DNA of 64,000 nucleotides from Emticicia fluvialis (GCF_024793945.1 NZ_JANUSD010000010.1:1-64000); one strand, 5' to 3'; shown: positions 8,617 to 18,154, counted from the stretch's first letter. Notes: generated from the sequence alone by a model not told the origin. A program made the numbers and translations.

Positions 8617-8991
8617 TTAATCTTTTTCCCAGGTTAAAACACCTTTTTTTATGATGTAGTAAAAACCGGTCATTAACAAACCCAAAAACATTATCATTTC
8701 AACAAAACCAAACCAGCCGAGTTTCATGAAGTTGACCGCCCAGGGGTACATGAAAATGATTTCAACATCAAACAGCACAAACAGAATGGCGATTAGAAAG
8801 TACTTGATTGAAATGGGAGTTCGGGCGTCACCCTTTGATTCAATACCGCACTCGAAAGGGTCGTCTTTTTTAACGCTGTGTCTTTTCGGGCCGATTGAGT
8901 GGGTAACAATCATGGTAAAAACAATAAATCCAACGGCAGCGATTAACTGCACCAAAATCGGGAGAAAATCTGATGGCAAGTATTCTTTCAT
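8617..8991 (-). CDS. nuoA: NADH-quinone oxidoreductase subunit A
   Basis: Small membrane subunit of complex I (ND3 homologue). The 124 residues form three hydrophobic helices. The conserved loop between helices 1 and 2 holds KKDDPFECGIESKGDAR, including the cysteine implicated in quinone-site conformational change, and FLIAILFVLFDVEIIF marks helix 2. It is the first gene of the operon, about 90 bases downstream of a consensus promoter. Confidence 0.95.
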   Translation of the reverse strand: MKEYLPSDFLPILVQLIAAVGFIVFTMIVTHSIGPKRHSVKKDDPFECGIESKGDARTPISIKYFLIAILFVLFDVEIIFMYPWAVNFMKLGWFGFVEMIMFLGLLMTGFYYIIKKGVLTWEKD

Positions 8992-9088
8992 AATAACTGT
9001 AATAGTATCAGTAACAAAGGGCCCGGGATTTACGACCCTATATTAGTAACGATTAATTCGTATGTAAAGGTACAAATAAATTGCGTTT

Positions 9089-9119
9089 CAAAATTACTAA
9101 CGTAAAGTTTAGAAACAAA
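9089..9119 (-). promoter_or_regulatory. Bacteroidota promoter of the nuo operon
   Basis: On the minus strand TTTG (9116-9119) is followed after exactly 19 bases by TAATTTTG (9089-9096). This matches the Bacteroidota primary-sigma consensus TTTG-N19-TAnnTTTG at every defined base. It would start transcription near 9082, giving a leader of about 90 bases before the nuoA ATG. Confidence 0.7.
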
Positions 9120-9121
9120 AT

Positions 9122-9148
9122 AAAAAAGGGTTGAATCTTCAACCCTTT
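9122..9148 (-). terminator. intrinsic terminator of the esterase gene at 9261
   Basis: The inverted repeat aaagggttga / tcaaccctttc forms a 10-bp stem with a very short loop. Read on the minus strand it is followed by a T run. It separates the esterase gene upstream from the nuo promoter, which begins a few bases further on. Confidence 0.75.
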
Positions 9149-9260
9149 CAGTATTTTATGAAAACTTTTTTTTTATCTTCCGTAGCCCGGCACTGCCTGT
9201 ATGCAGGCGGCATTTGTTTTACAATCATTCAGGTATTACGAAGGCCTGCTTTTAAGGCTT

Positions 9261-11543
9261 TTATTGAACCAAAACCCGCTTGATTATTTTGTATTCGTTG
9301 TTTTTTACAATTACCTGGTACAGCCCTTTGGGTATACCCGCCAGGCTTAAAGTTTGCCTGGGGTTAAGCTCGCCAACATAAAAATCTCTTACAATGCCTC
9401 CTTTGGTGTCATAAAACTGAACTCGAACGTCTTTTAATGTATAAAAAGATTCAATATTCAGCAGATTATCAGAAACGGGGTTCGGAAAAACCTTGGCAAA
9501 GTTATCTGATGGCTCAAAAACAAAATTGAACTCCTTGGAAACAGGCGACGAGCAAGTCAGAGACGGGCGATTGGCAAATGAATAAATGACAGACTCTTTT
9601 ACGGTGTACGCGCCCGACTGCCCTACCCTGATGAAACTTTGCGAATCAGATAGCTTTACGCCATCGCGGGTCCATTCAAAAACAGAGCCGAAACGCCCCT
9701 GATTGGTGGTCGCTAAAACATAAGGCCCCGTTTGTGCTATAGATGTTTCGGGCGGGCTTTCTCTTACAATAACTTCTACCTCGTCTGATGGCTGAGAAAA
9801 ACAGCCGGTTTCATCTTTTACCTGCACATAAAAAACACCAGAGGTGGTTACATTAATGCTGCGGGCTTTGGTTTTATTGCTCCAGACGTATTCAAGGCTT
9901 TGCGGGGCCGTCAGATTCACATTGCCTCCTTCGCAAAAAGTAATAGGGCCGCTGGCACTAATAACCGGCTTGGGTGGCCCCTGCCTGGCCTCTATGATAA
10001 CGGGGTCTGACACAGCCTTGCAGCCGTTAATGCTATAACTGGTAACAAAATACGTACCGCTGTTTCTAATAATCAGATTCTGACCAGTTTTACTATTGTT
10101 CCAGACATTGCCAGTTAAGGAAGAAGATTTCAGAACGATGCTGTCGGAGTCGCAGAATATAGCCGGCCCCATAACCGAAACAACCGGTTTTGTTACCGTG
10201 TTCTGTTCGGCAATATTAACCGGCTGAGAAAAATACATATTCCCGGCGGCATCATGCACCTGAACCGAATAACTGCCGCTATTTACTGCAATTGACTGAG
10301 CAGTGCTTCCGTTGCTCCAGAGGTACTTACTGTAATTGCCAGCCACTTCAATTTTAAATTTACCATTCTGGTCGTTGGCATTACAAATAACATTGAGCGC
10401 AACAGAGGCGCGGGCGGGTAATGGGCTTGAGCTGGTCAGGATTCTGTTATCAAGGGCATTATTCCAGTATTCAGCTGCCATATTCAGGCCTTCTTTATGA
10501 AAATGGATACCGTCTGCCCGGTAGTCTGTGCCCACTATCTGGTCTGTAAAAGGCCCGGGGAAAACATGAGGCACCTGAACAATAATCATATTCTGTCCAT
10601 TAATAACATTTGGCTGCTCAACCGGATTGCGCGACGACCTTGCCATTACCCATGCCAGGTCTTCTTTGCCGCTATCTTTCCTGCTGGTTTCAATAACGGT
10701 CTTCATATACTCAAGGTATTTTTCAGATGGCGTAGATTCGTCGCTTTCACCTTGCTGCCACAACACGGCACGTACACCAGTGCGCGATACATAATATTGC
10801 AAGGCGGCTTTCATGGCACGATAAGGCATGCCGGGTACTGCAATAAAAGTAGGCAGCTCTTTAGTGAGGTCTTCTCCATTAGCAGACCGCTGCCATGCGT
10901 TGGCACCTATACCGCCCAGAGCGGCACCATAAAACAAAACAGGCACATTGAGCCTCTGGGCTAGTTTATCACCCAGCCTGCCCCAAAACCAGGGAACATA
11001 ATTATAAGGAGCCATGCGGGTTGCATTACCCATTTGAGTAAACCTGAAAGGAAGAATGGTCTCGTCCAGAAAATTCTGGTAGAAGTCAACGGTTGATACC
11101 CGGTCATCAGTAGCACCAATATCACCACCTGCAAATTTGGCGTCTCCCTGAGCATTTGATTGACCCGCCACTATAAATACTTCGCCAACACCTATTTTTT
11201 CTATGGTAGCGTTAGCCACGACCTGATTATTCAGAATGCCTCGTATTTCAAGGTTATACCAACCGCCGCTCAGCTCTAAAGACCCATTAAAAATACCGGT
11301 GGTTAAGGTATTACTGATGGGGCTCCAGCCCAGTTCTTTGCCTTGCCCCTGTTTTACCGGAATCGCCCTTGCCTCAATCCGGTCAAGGAAATTGAGGTAA
11401 CTGCCGTTAATATTTACGGTAGCTACATTATTATTGTTTCGTTGAAAAACAATTCTTGAAACCGGAAAATTAATCTGAATTTGCGAGTAAGCGCTAAGTG
11501 TAAAAATACAGAAGATAACAGCGAGCCATTTCTTATGCAGCAT
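9261..11543 (-). CDS. secreted SGNH/sialate O-acetylesterase-like protein with T9SS sorting domain (2 Ig-like repeats)
   Basis: Predicted secreted carbohydrate esterase of the SASA/SGNH-hydrolase group, probably removing acetyl groups from polysaccharides or glycoproteins; the substrate is unknown. A signal peptide (residues 1-20, ending SAYSQ) leads to the esterase domain with the nucleophile block VAGQSNAQGD near residue 128, WQQGESD near residue 262 and the catalytic DGIHFHKEG near residue 345. Two Ig-like repeats (each with GP..FC.. and a later Cys) follow. The C-terminus is a Por-type T9SS signal (VFPNPVSDNLLNIE ... PKGLYQVIV). It is a paralogue of the gene at 11665, which has about four repeats. 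Confidence 0.82.
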   Translation of the reverse strand: MLHKKWLAVIFCIFTLSAYSQIQINFPVSRIVFQRNNNNVATVNINGSYLNFLDRIEARAIPVKQGQGKELGWSPISNTLTTGIFNGSLELSGGWYNLEIRGILNNQVVANATIEKIGVGEVFIVAGQSNAQGDAKFAGGDIGATDDRVSTVDFYQNFLDETILPFRFTQMGNATRMAPYNYVPWFWGRLGDKLAQRLNVPVLFYGAALGGIGANAWQRSANGEDLTKELPTFIAVPGMPYRAMKAALQYYVSRTGVRAVLWQQGESDESTPSEKYLEYMKTVIETSRKDSGKEDLAWVMARSSRNPVEQPNVINGQNMIIVQVPHVFPGPFTDQIVGTDYRADGIHFHKEGLNMAAEYWNNALDNRILTSSSPLPARASVALNVICNANDQNGKFKIEVAGNYSKYLWSNGSTAQSIAVNSGSYSVQVHDAAGNMYFSQPVNIAEQNTVTKPVVSVMGPAIFCDSDSIVLKSSSLTGNVWNNSKTGQNLIIRNSGTYFVTSYSINGCKAVSDPVIIEARQGPPKPVISASGPITFCEGGNVNLTAPQSLEYVWSNKTKARSINVTTSGVFYVQVKDETGCFSQPSDEVEVIVRESPPETSIAQTGPYVLATTNQGRFGSVFEWTRDGVKLSDSQSFIRVGQSGAYTVKESVIYSFANRPSLTCSSPVSKEFNFVFEPSDNFAKVFPNPVSDNLLNIESFYTLKDVRVQFYDTKGGIVRDFYVGELNPRQTLSLAGIPKGLYQVIVKNNEYKIIKRVLVQ

Positions 11544-11643
11544 AAAAGTCAGGTTAAAATAGATTTATACTCATATTTATACACTTTTTGAATAAAAACC
11601 GTACACTTCCCTTATTGTTTATGGCATTTAATGATGGCTAAAA

Positions 11644-11651
11644 CAAACATA
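11644..11651 (-). promoter_or_regulatory. possible -7 element for the esterase gene at 9261
   Basis: TATGTTTG on the minus strand matches TAnnTTTG. The upstream -33 region has only a near match (GTTG at 18 bases). It lies just past the stop of the upstream paralogue and would give a leader of about 95 bases. The evidence is weak. Confidence 0.3.
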
Positions 11652-11664
11652 AGGCACATGGCCG

Positions 11665-14382
11665 TTATTCAACAATAACACGCTTGAATATCTGGTAATC
11701 TTTGCTTGCAATTCTTACCACATATAAACCTTTTGCCAGGTTTTTCAGGTTCAGGGTTTGGCGTGTATTTAAATTACCAATATAAAAAGCCAAAGCGTTA
11801 TTGCCTTTCATATCAAAAAAAGTAACATTAACGTTGGTATAGTCTTTCAGTGTTTCAATATTCATGAGTCCGTCAACCACGGGATTCGGAAAAACAATTG
11901 TACCGTTATCAGCCGGGTCTATTACATAATACAAAGGAGCCGAATACGGAGAGTAACATTTTAACGATGCCCCTGTATTAACAATATAACTTATGGAGCC
12001 CCTTACGGTATAATTACCTGACGACCTGCCTTTGATTATTTTTCCGGTGTCTGATAACCTTATGCCATCCTTGACCCATTCAAATTGTGAATCAACTGTG
12101 CCTGTGGGCAGGGCTTCCAGTGAATAAGGCCCCGACTTCGTAACCGTAATAGCCTGAGCGTTAGGTTTTACATCAACCTGTACCTCGTCAGAAGCCGGAG
12201 AGATGCAACCGTTTTCATTTCTGGTTTTAACAGAAAACACGCCTGAAGTAGAGGTATTAACGGTTTGTGCTGCGGTAGAATTATTCCATATATAACCATT
12301 AACACTGGTTGATGACGTAAGGATTACACTTGAGCCCTCGCAAAAAGTAGTAGGGCCACTTGCAAAAATGGTTGGCTTTGCAGGTAGAGGATTTACCTGA
12401 ACAGCCACAGGTTCAGATACCTGCTGGCATCCAAAAGTGTTAGTGGCAGTTACAGAATAATTACCTGTCTGGTTCACAATGATTTCGTACCAGGATGCCC
12501 CAGTGCTCCATTGAATGCCTTCACGGACATCAGAAGTAAGTGTTACGCTGGCATCAGCGCAAAAAACTGTCGGCCCGCTGGCTGTCAGAAAAGGTTTCGC
12601 CGGTTTTGGGTTAACCGTTACCGTTAGTTTGCTTGAGGTAGTTTCACAACCGAATTCGTTTTTAACTTTCAGGGTGTAGTCGCCTGAATTACCAATCGTA
12701 ATACTTGGTGTATTTTGACCCGTACTCCACAAATTGCCATTTGCTGCGGCAGAACGAAGCGTAACGGTTTTATCCTGACAAAATGTGGTAGGTCCCTCGG
12801 CTATAATTCTGGCCTCGGGGTTCGGAAACACCGTAATATTGGTTGCCTCTGACACCGCACTACAGCCCAGAAAATTAAACTTGGTTACTGTAAATGAGCC
12901 TGCGCTATTTGCAACAATAGATTTGGTATTTAACCCAGTTGACCAGTAGAAGTCTTCGTCAACATTAGTTGATAGCCTCACCGCGCCTCCATCACAAAAA
13001 CTGGTGGCGCTTTCGGGTATAATCAACGGCCTACCGGGTATCAATTCACCCGAATAATTAATTCCCTGGGTAAAATAAACATTACCCAGCGCATCAGTTG
13101 CCTTGCCTCTGAAAAAACCATTACCAACTGCTATATTGCGGTTATTGTTGAGGTCAATAGAACCGTTGGTCCATTTATAATTAGTGTAGCCATCCTGCAT
13201 ACTTATATTAAGCGGCGCACCGGTATTCTGCACATTGCAGTTTACACTGAAATTTACCTGCGCAGAAGCCTGAACCGGGGTTGACCGGCTAAAAAAATCA
13301 GTATTCAGTTTATCATTCCAGGCATTGGCAAGGTCAATTAATCCCTGCCCGAAAAAATGGACGCCGTCAACTCTGGTAGTAATGCCATCGGTTTCGGGGC
13401 CTCTGAATACGTTGCTGTAATTAACAATAACTGCTTCCTGTGCAGATAAAATTGTTGGAGAAGTTGGCCTATCTTTAGTGCGTGACACCTTACTGACAAC
13501 CCAGCTAAGGTTTTTTCCGCTATCTGTTCTGCTGCGCTGAATCAGGTATTGAAGGGTATTACGGTAAACGTCAAAGGTAGTACCTTTATCGCTGTCGGTT
13601 TCACCCTGATGCCATAATACCGCCCTGGCACCAAACATATTTACGTAATTGTAAAGCGATTTACGAAGGTTGTCGTATGGGTAACCCGGTAATGCATAAT
13701 TGCCAGAGTAATAATCATAGCCTCTTCCGCCGTCGGCACTTACCTGCCATGATTCAACACTCATTGACTCCATGGCCGTATTAAAAAATAACACAGGCAC
13801 ACCCAGTTTAGAAGTAAGCAGGTCGCCCAGCCTGCCCCAACACCATGAACTGCCTCCTAAGGGAGCTATTTTTGTATTTTCGTCGAGATGACCAATGACA
13901 GGATAAGGAACTTCAGGTATCTGGCCGAAAGAGTAGTAATTTGTAACCACATTGACGCGGTCATCAGTAGCCGGGGGATTGCCGAAACCTGCGTACCCCA
14001 TAGCATTAGACTGCCCGGCAATTACAAATACCTCACCTACCCCAACTTTATCTAATACGGCAGTTGTTACAATCTGTTGATTTTTAATGCCTCGTACTTC
14101 AAGCTGATACCAACCACCCCAGGCAGAAATGCTGCCATTGAAAGTGCCGGTATTAGGATTAATGTTTATGGTTGCCCAATCAGTAGACGCGCCACCATTG
14201 ATGGCTAGAACGCGTACGTCTACCCTGTCGAGTTTCGACTGAAAAGAACCTGCAACAGGAATAACCCCTCCGCCAGAACTGTTTCTTTGAAAAACAGCAC
14301 GGCTCATCGGAAAAGTAATCTGGAGTTGTGCCAAAACACTTGAATTTACAAACAAAAATAAAATTACAAGTACTTTCTTCAT
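11665..14382 (-). CDS. secreted SGNH/sialate O-acetylesterase-like protein with T9SS sorting domain (4 Ig-like repeats)
   Basis: Paralogue of the next gene downstream, predicted to be exported by Sec, then carried across the outer membrane by T9SS. I start it at the ATG at 14382 (MKKVLVILFLF, 905 residues) because that gives a clean signal peptide ending VLAQ. The esterase domain shows VIAGQSNAMGYAG near residue 127, WHQGETDSDKG near residue 263 and DGVHFFGQG near residue 345. About four Ig-like repeats follow, three of them opening GPT.FC, then a Por C-terminal domain (VFPNPVVDGLMNIE ... KGLYVVRI). The pair differs mainly in repeat number, pointing to duplication followed by repeat gain or loss. 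Confidence 0.82.
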   Translation of the reverse strand: MKKVLVILFLFVNSSVLAQLQITFPMSRAVFQRNSSGGGVIPVAGSFQSKLDRVDVRVLAINGGASTDWATININPNTGTFNGSISAWGGWYQLEVRGIKNQQIVTTAVLDKVGVGEVFVIAGQSNAMGYAGFGNPPATDDRVNVVTNYYSFGQIPEVPYPVIGHLDENTKIAPLGGSSWCWGRLGDLLTSKLGVPVLFFNTAMESMSVESWQVSADGGRGYDYYSGNYALPGYPYDNLRKSLYNYVNMFGARAVLWHQGETDSDKGTTFDVYRNTLQYLIQRSRTDSGKNLSWVVSKVSRTKDRPTSPTILSAQEAVIVNYSNVFRGPETDGITTRVDGVHFFGQGLIDLANAWNDKLNTDFFSRSTPVQASAQVNFSVNCNVQNTGAPLNISMQDGYTNYKWTNGSIDLNNNRNIAVGNGFFRGKATDALGNVYFTQGINYSGELIPGRPLIIPESATSFCDGGAVRLSTNVDEDFYWSTGLNTKSIVANSAGSFTVTKFNFLGCSAVSEATNITVFPNPEARIIAEGPTTFCQDKTVTLRSAAANGNLWSTGQNTPSITIGNSGDYTLKVKNEFGCETTSSKLTVTVNPKPAKPFLTASGPTVFCADASVTLTSDVREGIQWSTGASWYEIIVNQTGNYSVTATNTFGCQQVSEPVAVQVNPLPAKPTIFASGPTTFCEGSSVILTSSTSVNGYIWNNSTAAQTVNTSTSGVFSVKTRNENGCISPASDEVQVDVKPNAQAITVTKSGPYSLEALPTGTVDSQFEWVKDGIRLSDTGKIIKGRSSGNYTVRGSISYIVNTGASLKCYSPYSAPLYYVIDPADNGTIVFPNPVVDGLMNIETLKDYTNVNVTFFDMKGNNALAFYIGNLNTRQTLNLKNLAKGLYVVRIASKDYQIFKRVIVE

Positions 14383-14510
14383 GGTTAAATTAAATAGCAA
14401 GCGCCTCTGGGGTCTAAAATTTTAAGGGCACACCGCAATGCTTTAATCTTAAAAAAGCTTTTGCCAATTCAGGAAAAAACTACTCTGTTTATATTTCTGG
14501 CAGAAGAAAC

Positions 14511-15503
14511 TTATTCTTCGTTCAGATTTTGCCAGATTAAATCTTTTAGCTCGTCGATTCCCTGGTTAGCCAGAGAAGAGAAAAACACATAAGGTAAATC
14601 AAGCGGTATTTTCTTCCTGATTTTGGCCAATTGTTTGTCGTCTATTAACTCAGATTTAGATATACCCAGAATACGTTTTTTGTCGAGCAGTTCGGGGTTA
14701 TACAGTTTTATTTCTTTCAGAAGTGTTTTATACTCTTTCAGGGGGTTTTCGCTATCGGCGGCTACAAGAAACAGCAAAATCGAGTTACGCTCAATGTGCC
14801 GCAAAAAACGCAGGCCAAGACCTTTGCCCTCTGAGGCGCCTTCTATAATACCGGGGATATCGGCCATAATAAAAGACCTGTAATCTCTGTATGACACCAC
14901 ACCCAGATTAGGCACAATGGTAGTAAAGGGATAATCGGCAATTTCGGGCTTCGCAGCAGAAACAACAGACAAAAGTGTTGACTTACCGGCATTAGGGAAA
15001 CCCACCAGACCTACATCGGCCAGCACTTTCAGTTCCAGTATTATCCATAACTCTTCACCTTCTTCACCGGGCTGGGCATATTCGGGCGCCTGATTGGTTG
15101 AGTTTCTGAAATGGTAATTTCCTAAACCACCCCGGCCACCTGCCAGCAAAACAATTTTTTCGCCGTCTTGTGTTACTTCACCTAGTAATTCACCGGTTTC
15201 GGCATCTCTGGCTACGGTGCCTAATGGCACCTCTATGATTTCATCTTTACCCTGGGCACCGGCTCTTCTGCCACCTTCACCTGCTACGCCGTGTTCAGCC
15301 TTTATGTGCTTACGGTATTTCAGGTGCAGGAGTGTCCAGTGCTGGGCATTTCCTCTAAGAACAATATGGCCACCGCGACCGCCGTCTCCGCCGTCCGGCC
15401 CGCCATTAGGTACATGCTTTTCTCTTCTAAAATGTTTAGACCCAGCCCCACCATTGCCCGAGCGGCAATTTATTTTCACATAATCAATAAAATTACTTGT
15501 CAT
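14511..15503 (-). CDS. obg: GTPase Obg
   Basis: Ribosome-associated GTPase that acts in 50S maturation and the stress response. The glycine-rich Obg fold (residues 1-158, with GGDGGRGGH and GGRGGLGNYHF) precedes the GTPase domain: G1 GFPNAGKST near residue 167, G2 YPFTTIVPN, G3 DIPGIIEGA. The G4 position reads SKSE, not the canonical NKxD. The protein ends after the G domain with no long C-terminal extension (330 residues), common in this phylum. It lies downstream of adk on the same strand, and the two are likely co-transcribed. Confidence 0.95.
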   Translation of the reverse strand: MTSNFIDYVKINCRSGNGGAGSKHFRREKHVPNGGPDGGDGGRGGHIVLRGNAQHWTLLHLKYRKHIKAEHGVAGEGGRRAGAQGKDEIIEVPLGTVARDAETGELLGEVTQDGEKIVLLAGGRGGLGNYHFRNSTNQAPEYAQPGEEGEELWIILELKVLADVGLVGFPNAGKSTLLSVVSAAKPEIADYPFTTIVPNLGVVSYRDYRSFIMADIPGIIEGASEGKGLGLRFLRHIERNSILLFLVAADSENPLKEYKTLLKEIKLYNPELLDKKRILGISKSELIDDKQLAKIRKKIPLDLPYVFFSSLANQGIDELKDLIWQNLNEE

Positions 15504-15530
15504 AATCTTTGGGTCGTTTGAACAATTGTA

Positions 15531-15620
15531 TGATTTAGTGAATGAGTAACTGCCTGATTAAAACCAGTTAATCTGTGCAACGGCGACAGTAAAATCACCG
15601 ATTCTCTCACTCACTAAACG
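15531..15620. repeat. palindromic intergenic element, copy B (adk-obg gap)
   Basis: The left arm 15531-15550 (tgatttagtgaatgagtaac) and right arm 15601-15620 (attctctcactcactaaacg, i.e. cgtttagtgagtgagagaat on the other strand) form an inverted pair around 50 bases of unrelated sequence. The arms belong to the same family as copies at 7794, 30673 and 55356. Confidence 0.55.
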
Positions 15621-15624
15621 GTTT

Positions 15625-16203
15625 TCAATGAACCATTGCGGAGTCAATTGCTTCGCAAATGGCACCGAATATGGCTTCTATTTCACCAATACCGTTCACT
15701 TTTACCACTTTGCCTTGTTGCTGATAGAACGGCAGCACGTGGATAGTCTTGGTAAAATATTCGTCTATGCGTTTTAATAATTTATCTTGGTCGTCATCGG
15801 CTCTGCCGCTTACCTTCTTTCTTTCGGCAATGCGGTTTTTAATTTCTGCCTCTGTTACGTCCAGCTGCAAAACCAGGTCTATCTTTTCTCCTTTACCCTC
15901 CAGGAATTTATCAAGCGCTTCGGCCTGATTAACCGTACGAGGGAAACCATCAAAAATAAAGCCGCTGGCATCTGGGTTACGTTGTACCTCTTCTTCCAGC
16001 ATATCAATGGTGATAGAATCAGGCACCAGCAATCCGTCGGCCAATATCTGCTTTACACGTTTCCCAAGCTCGGTATCCTGGCTGATATGCATTCTGAACA
16101 TATCGCCTGTTGAAATATGAGCTAGCTTGTATTTGTTAATAATCTTAGCTGATTGTGTGCCTTTTCCGGCACCGGGAGGTCCAAAAATTACAAGATTAAA
16201 CAT
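15625..16203 (-). CDS. adk: adenylate kinase
   Basis: Interconverts ATP + AMP and 2 ADP in the cytoplasm. The P-loop GPPGAGKGTQS is at residues 8-18. The AMP-binding region (STGDMFR), FDGFPRTVNQAE near residue 84 and the lid arginines follow. The lid is the short form: there is no four-cysteine zinc site. At 192 residues it is of normal size for Bacteroidota. It is followed on the same strand by obg. Confidence 0.96.
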   Translation of the reverse strand: MFNLVIFGPPGAGKGTQSAKIINKYKLAHISTGDMFRMHISQDTELGKRVKQILADGLLVPDSITIDMLEEEVQRNPDASGFIFDGFPRTVNQAEALDKFLEGKGEKIDLVLQLDVTEAEIKNRIAERKKVSGRADDDQDKLLKRIDEYFTKTIHVLPFYQQQGKVVKVNGIGEIEAIFGAICEAIDSAMVH

Positions 16204-16319
16204 AGATAAAATTAATGGTCATAACTGTCCCTTTCAGGTTTGCGTAAAGAGCAGGACGACAAAAATAAAATCAAATTTTGTAAGATGCACATTTTCAATG
16301 CAAATAATTTGAAACCGAT

Positions 16320-16366
16320 AAAAAAATGGGGCCCGCTTCTGACAGAAACGAGCCCCATTTTTTTAC
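16320..16366 (-). terminator. strong intrinsic terminator after the TPR gene
   Basis: Long inverted repeat with outer arms aaaaaatgggg / ccccattttttt and further pairing inside (ttctg / cagaa). On the minus strand a T run follows the stem. Because both flanks are A/T runs it could work in either direction, but only the TPR gene (stop at 16381) points into it. Confidence 0.8.
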
Positions 16367-16380
16367 TTTATTTTAGATCA

Positions 16381-18096
16381 TCATCCTTTCGGACCCCCAT
16401 TTGCAGGGTTATTGTTGGCCGGCGCGGCTGTTCCAGCCGGAGCAGCAGTACCATTACCACCATTAATAATTTCAAGAACTTTTATAGCCTGCTGATTGGT
16501 TGGGTCGTAGATTAACACCAGGTTCATGTATTCTTTTGCCTTGGTTGTGTCTTTATCAAGCAAAAGAGCCTTTGTACCTAAATAACCATAAGCCTCAGCC
16601 AGGTATCTTTTTGTATTATCTTTCACTTTGTCAGCCTCTGGCACTAATGAAATGTATTTTTCATAAACCTTGGCAGCTGAGAAAGTTGAGTCGTTCGGAT
16701 TTGCATATTGTTTTGCACGTGCTTTGATAATATAAGGTACCAACCAGGTATCACGATACAATTCAATTGTTTTAGACAAAGCTGAGTCTGCTTTCACATA
16801 TTCTTTTGAACGCATGTAGGCGTCAGCAAGATTATAATAATCCGGCGCTCCTGCTTTTTTAGAAGCTGCAATTGATTTCTCTAAAGTCTGAGCCAGTTTA
16901 TCCCATCTTTTAGCGGCTTTATAAACATTGGCTATATCGTTCAGATAATTTGAAGTGGTATCTCCCATTTCTATAGCCTTTTGCATGCTCAGGATACCCA
17001 AAGAGTCGTTCAGAGCTTTGTTTGCATCATCTTTGATACAGATATAACCTTTACCGATTGTACCGTAATCAGATGGCAGGTGGCGATCTTTTGGAGCCTT
17101 GTTTAAAAACTCCTGGATATTTTTGATACCCTCGGCACACTCTCCTTTTTCAACTTGCGTATAACCTCTCAAACGGTATTTAACAGGGTCCTGAATTTTA
17201 TCGAAGATAGAATTCAATACGTTTGTAGCGCCATCATAATCTTTAACTGTAAACGCCAGTTTTACGTAGTTAAGTTTAGAAGCGTCTGAAGCCTCACTTT
17301 TCTCAAGATACAATTTGGCGTTTTTGGCAGCCAGGTCATATTTACCGAAAACGGTATAAAGGTTACCTAAATATCTGTAAGCTGGTGCGTGGTCCGGGTC
17401 AGCTGTGATAGCCTCAGTAAATTCTTTTTGTGCTGAAGGATAACTTTTACCCTGAAACCATACTCTACCCATTTCTGTGTGAATAATAGCTGCTTTCTGG
17501 CCCATTCCCAGCGCGTTTTCAAGGGCTGTCATGGCTGGGCCACCATCGTTTTTCAATAAAAATGCTTTTGCAAGCGCAATGTAATAATCAGGGTTGTTTT
17601 TTACTTTCAGCAGGTCAAGACCAGCCTGAATATTCAACACTGCTTCGGCAGGGTCGTTCAGTTTCGGATTATCTGAAATGGCATACGCATCTCCGATTCT
17701 GAATAAAACTTCAGCGTTTTTATTTTTTGTATCTTTTTTAATTAAATCAAAGTCAGCTTTTGCACCTGCTTTATCGCCAGACAATAATTTAACTGCACCT
17801 AAACCTACGCGGTTCAGAGGATCAGGTCTTTTATCAACGGCTGTTCCTTTAGTAAAAGCATCTTTAGCTTTTTCCAGGTCTGGCTCAGGCAAGTTAAGAT
17901 AATAGTAACCCTGATAAAAATAATTTTCTGCCGTTGGAGCAGAGCTTACCAGTTGATTGAAAATAGTTCCTGCAGCGTTGTAGCGCTCGGCCTCCAAATT
18001 TCTCAATCCGTCCTGCACTGTTTGTGCCAAGGTGTGGAACGACAACGCCAGCACCGCAACTGCTGATACTGACAAAGATCTCAAAATCTTGTTCAT
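16381..18096 (-). CDS. periplasmic TPR-repeat protein of the Ton cluster
   Basis: Exported protein built almost entirely of tetratricopeptide-like helical pairs. I use the ATG at 18096 (571 residues), since the longer frame opens with a GTG two codons earlier. A signal peptide (ending HTLAQ) is followed by repeats from about residue 25 to 540, for example a stretch containing PSAQKEFTEAITADPDHAPA. The C-terminal tail is low-complexity Gly/Ala/Asn/Pro. No catalytic motif is visible. It lies in the same direction as exbB-exbD-exbD-tonB and the PstS-like gene, suggesting a scaffold role for envelope assembly or Ton-linked transport. Confidence 0.75.
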   Translation of the reverse strand: MNKILRSLSVSAVAVLALSFHTLAQTVQDGLRNLEAERYNAAGTIFNQLVSSAPTAENYFYQGYYYLNLPEPDLEKAKDAFTKGTAVDKRPDPLNRVGLGAVKLLSGDKAGAKADFDLIKKDTKNKNAEVLFRIGDAYAISDNPKLNDPAEAVLNIQAGLDLLKVKNNPDYYIALAKAFLLKNDGGPAMTALENALGMGQKAAIIHTEMGRVWFQGKSYPSAQKEFTEAITADPDHAPAYRYLGNLYTVFGKYDLAAKNAKLYLEKSEASDASKLNYVKLAFTVKDYDGATNVLNSIFDKIQDPVKYRLRGYTQVEKGECAEGIKNIQEFLNKAPKDRHLPSDYGTIGKGYICIKDDANKALNDSLGILSMQKAIEMGDTTSNYLNDIANVYKAAKRWDKLAQTLEKSIAASKKAGAPDYYNLADAYMRSKEYVKADSALSKTIELYRDTWLVPYIIKARAKQYANPNDSTFSAAKVYEKYISLVPEADKVKDNTKRYLAEAYGYLGTKALLLDKDTTKAKEYMNLVLIYDPTNQQAIKVLEIINGGNGTAAPAGTAAPANNNPANGGPKG

Positions 18097-18146
18097 TTTC
18101 ACTCTGAAGTTAGGTTTACGATTCTTTGTATTAAAAAAACATTAAG

Positions 18147-18154
18147 CAAAATTA
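18147..18154 (-). promoter_or_regulatory. possible -7 element for the TPR gene
   Basis: TAATTTTG on the minus strand matches TAnnTTTG and lies about 50 bases before the start codon. The expected -33 TTTG is replaced by TTTC/TTTT-like sequence, so the match is partial. Confidence 0.4.
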
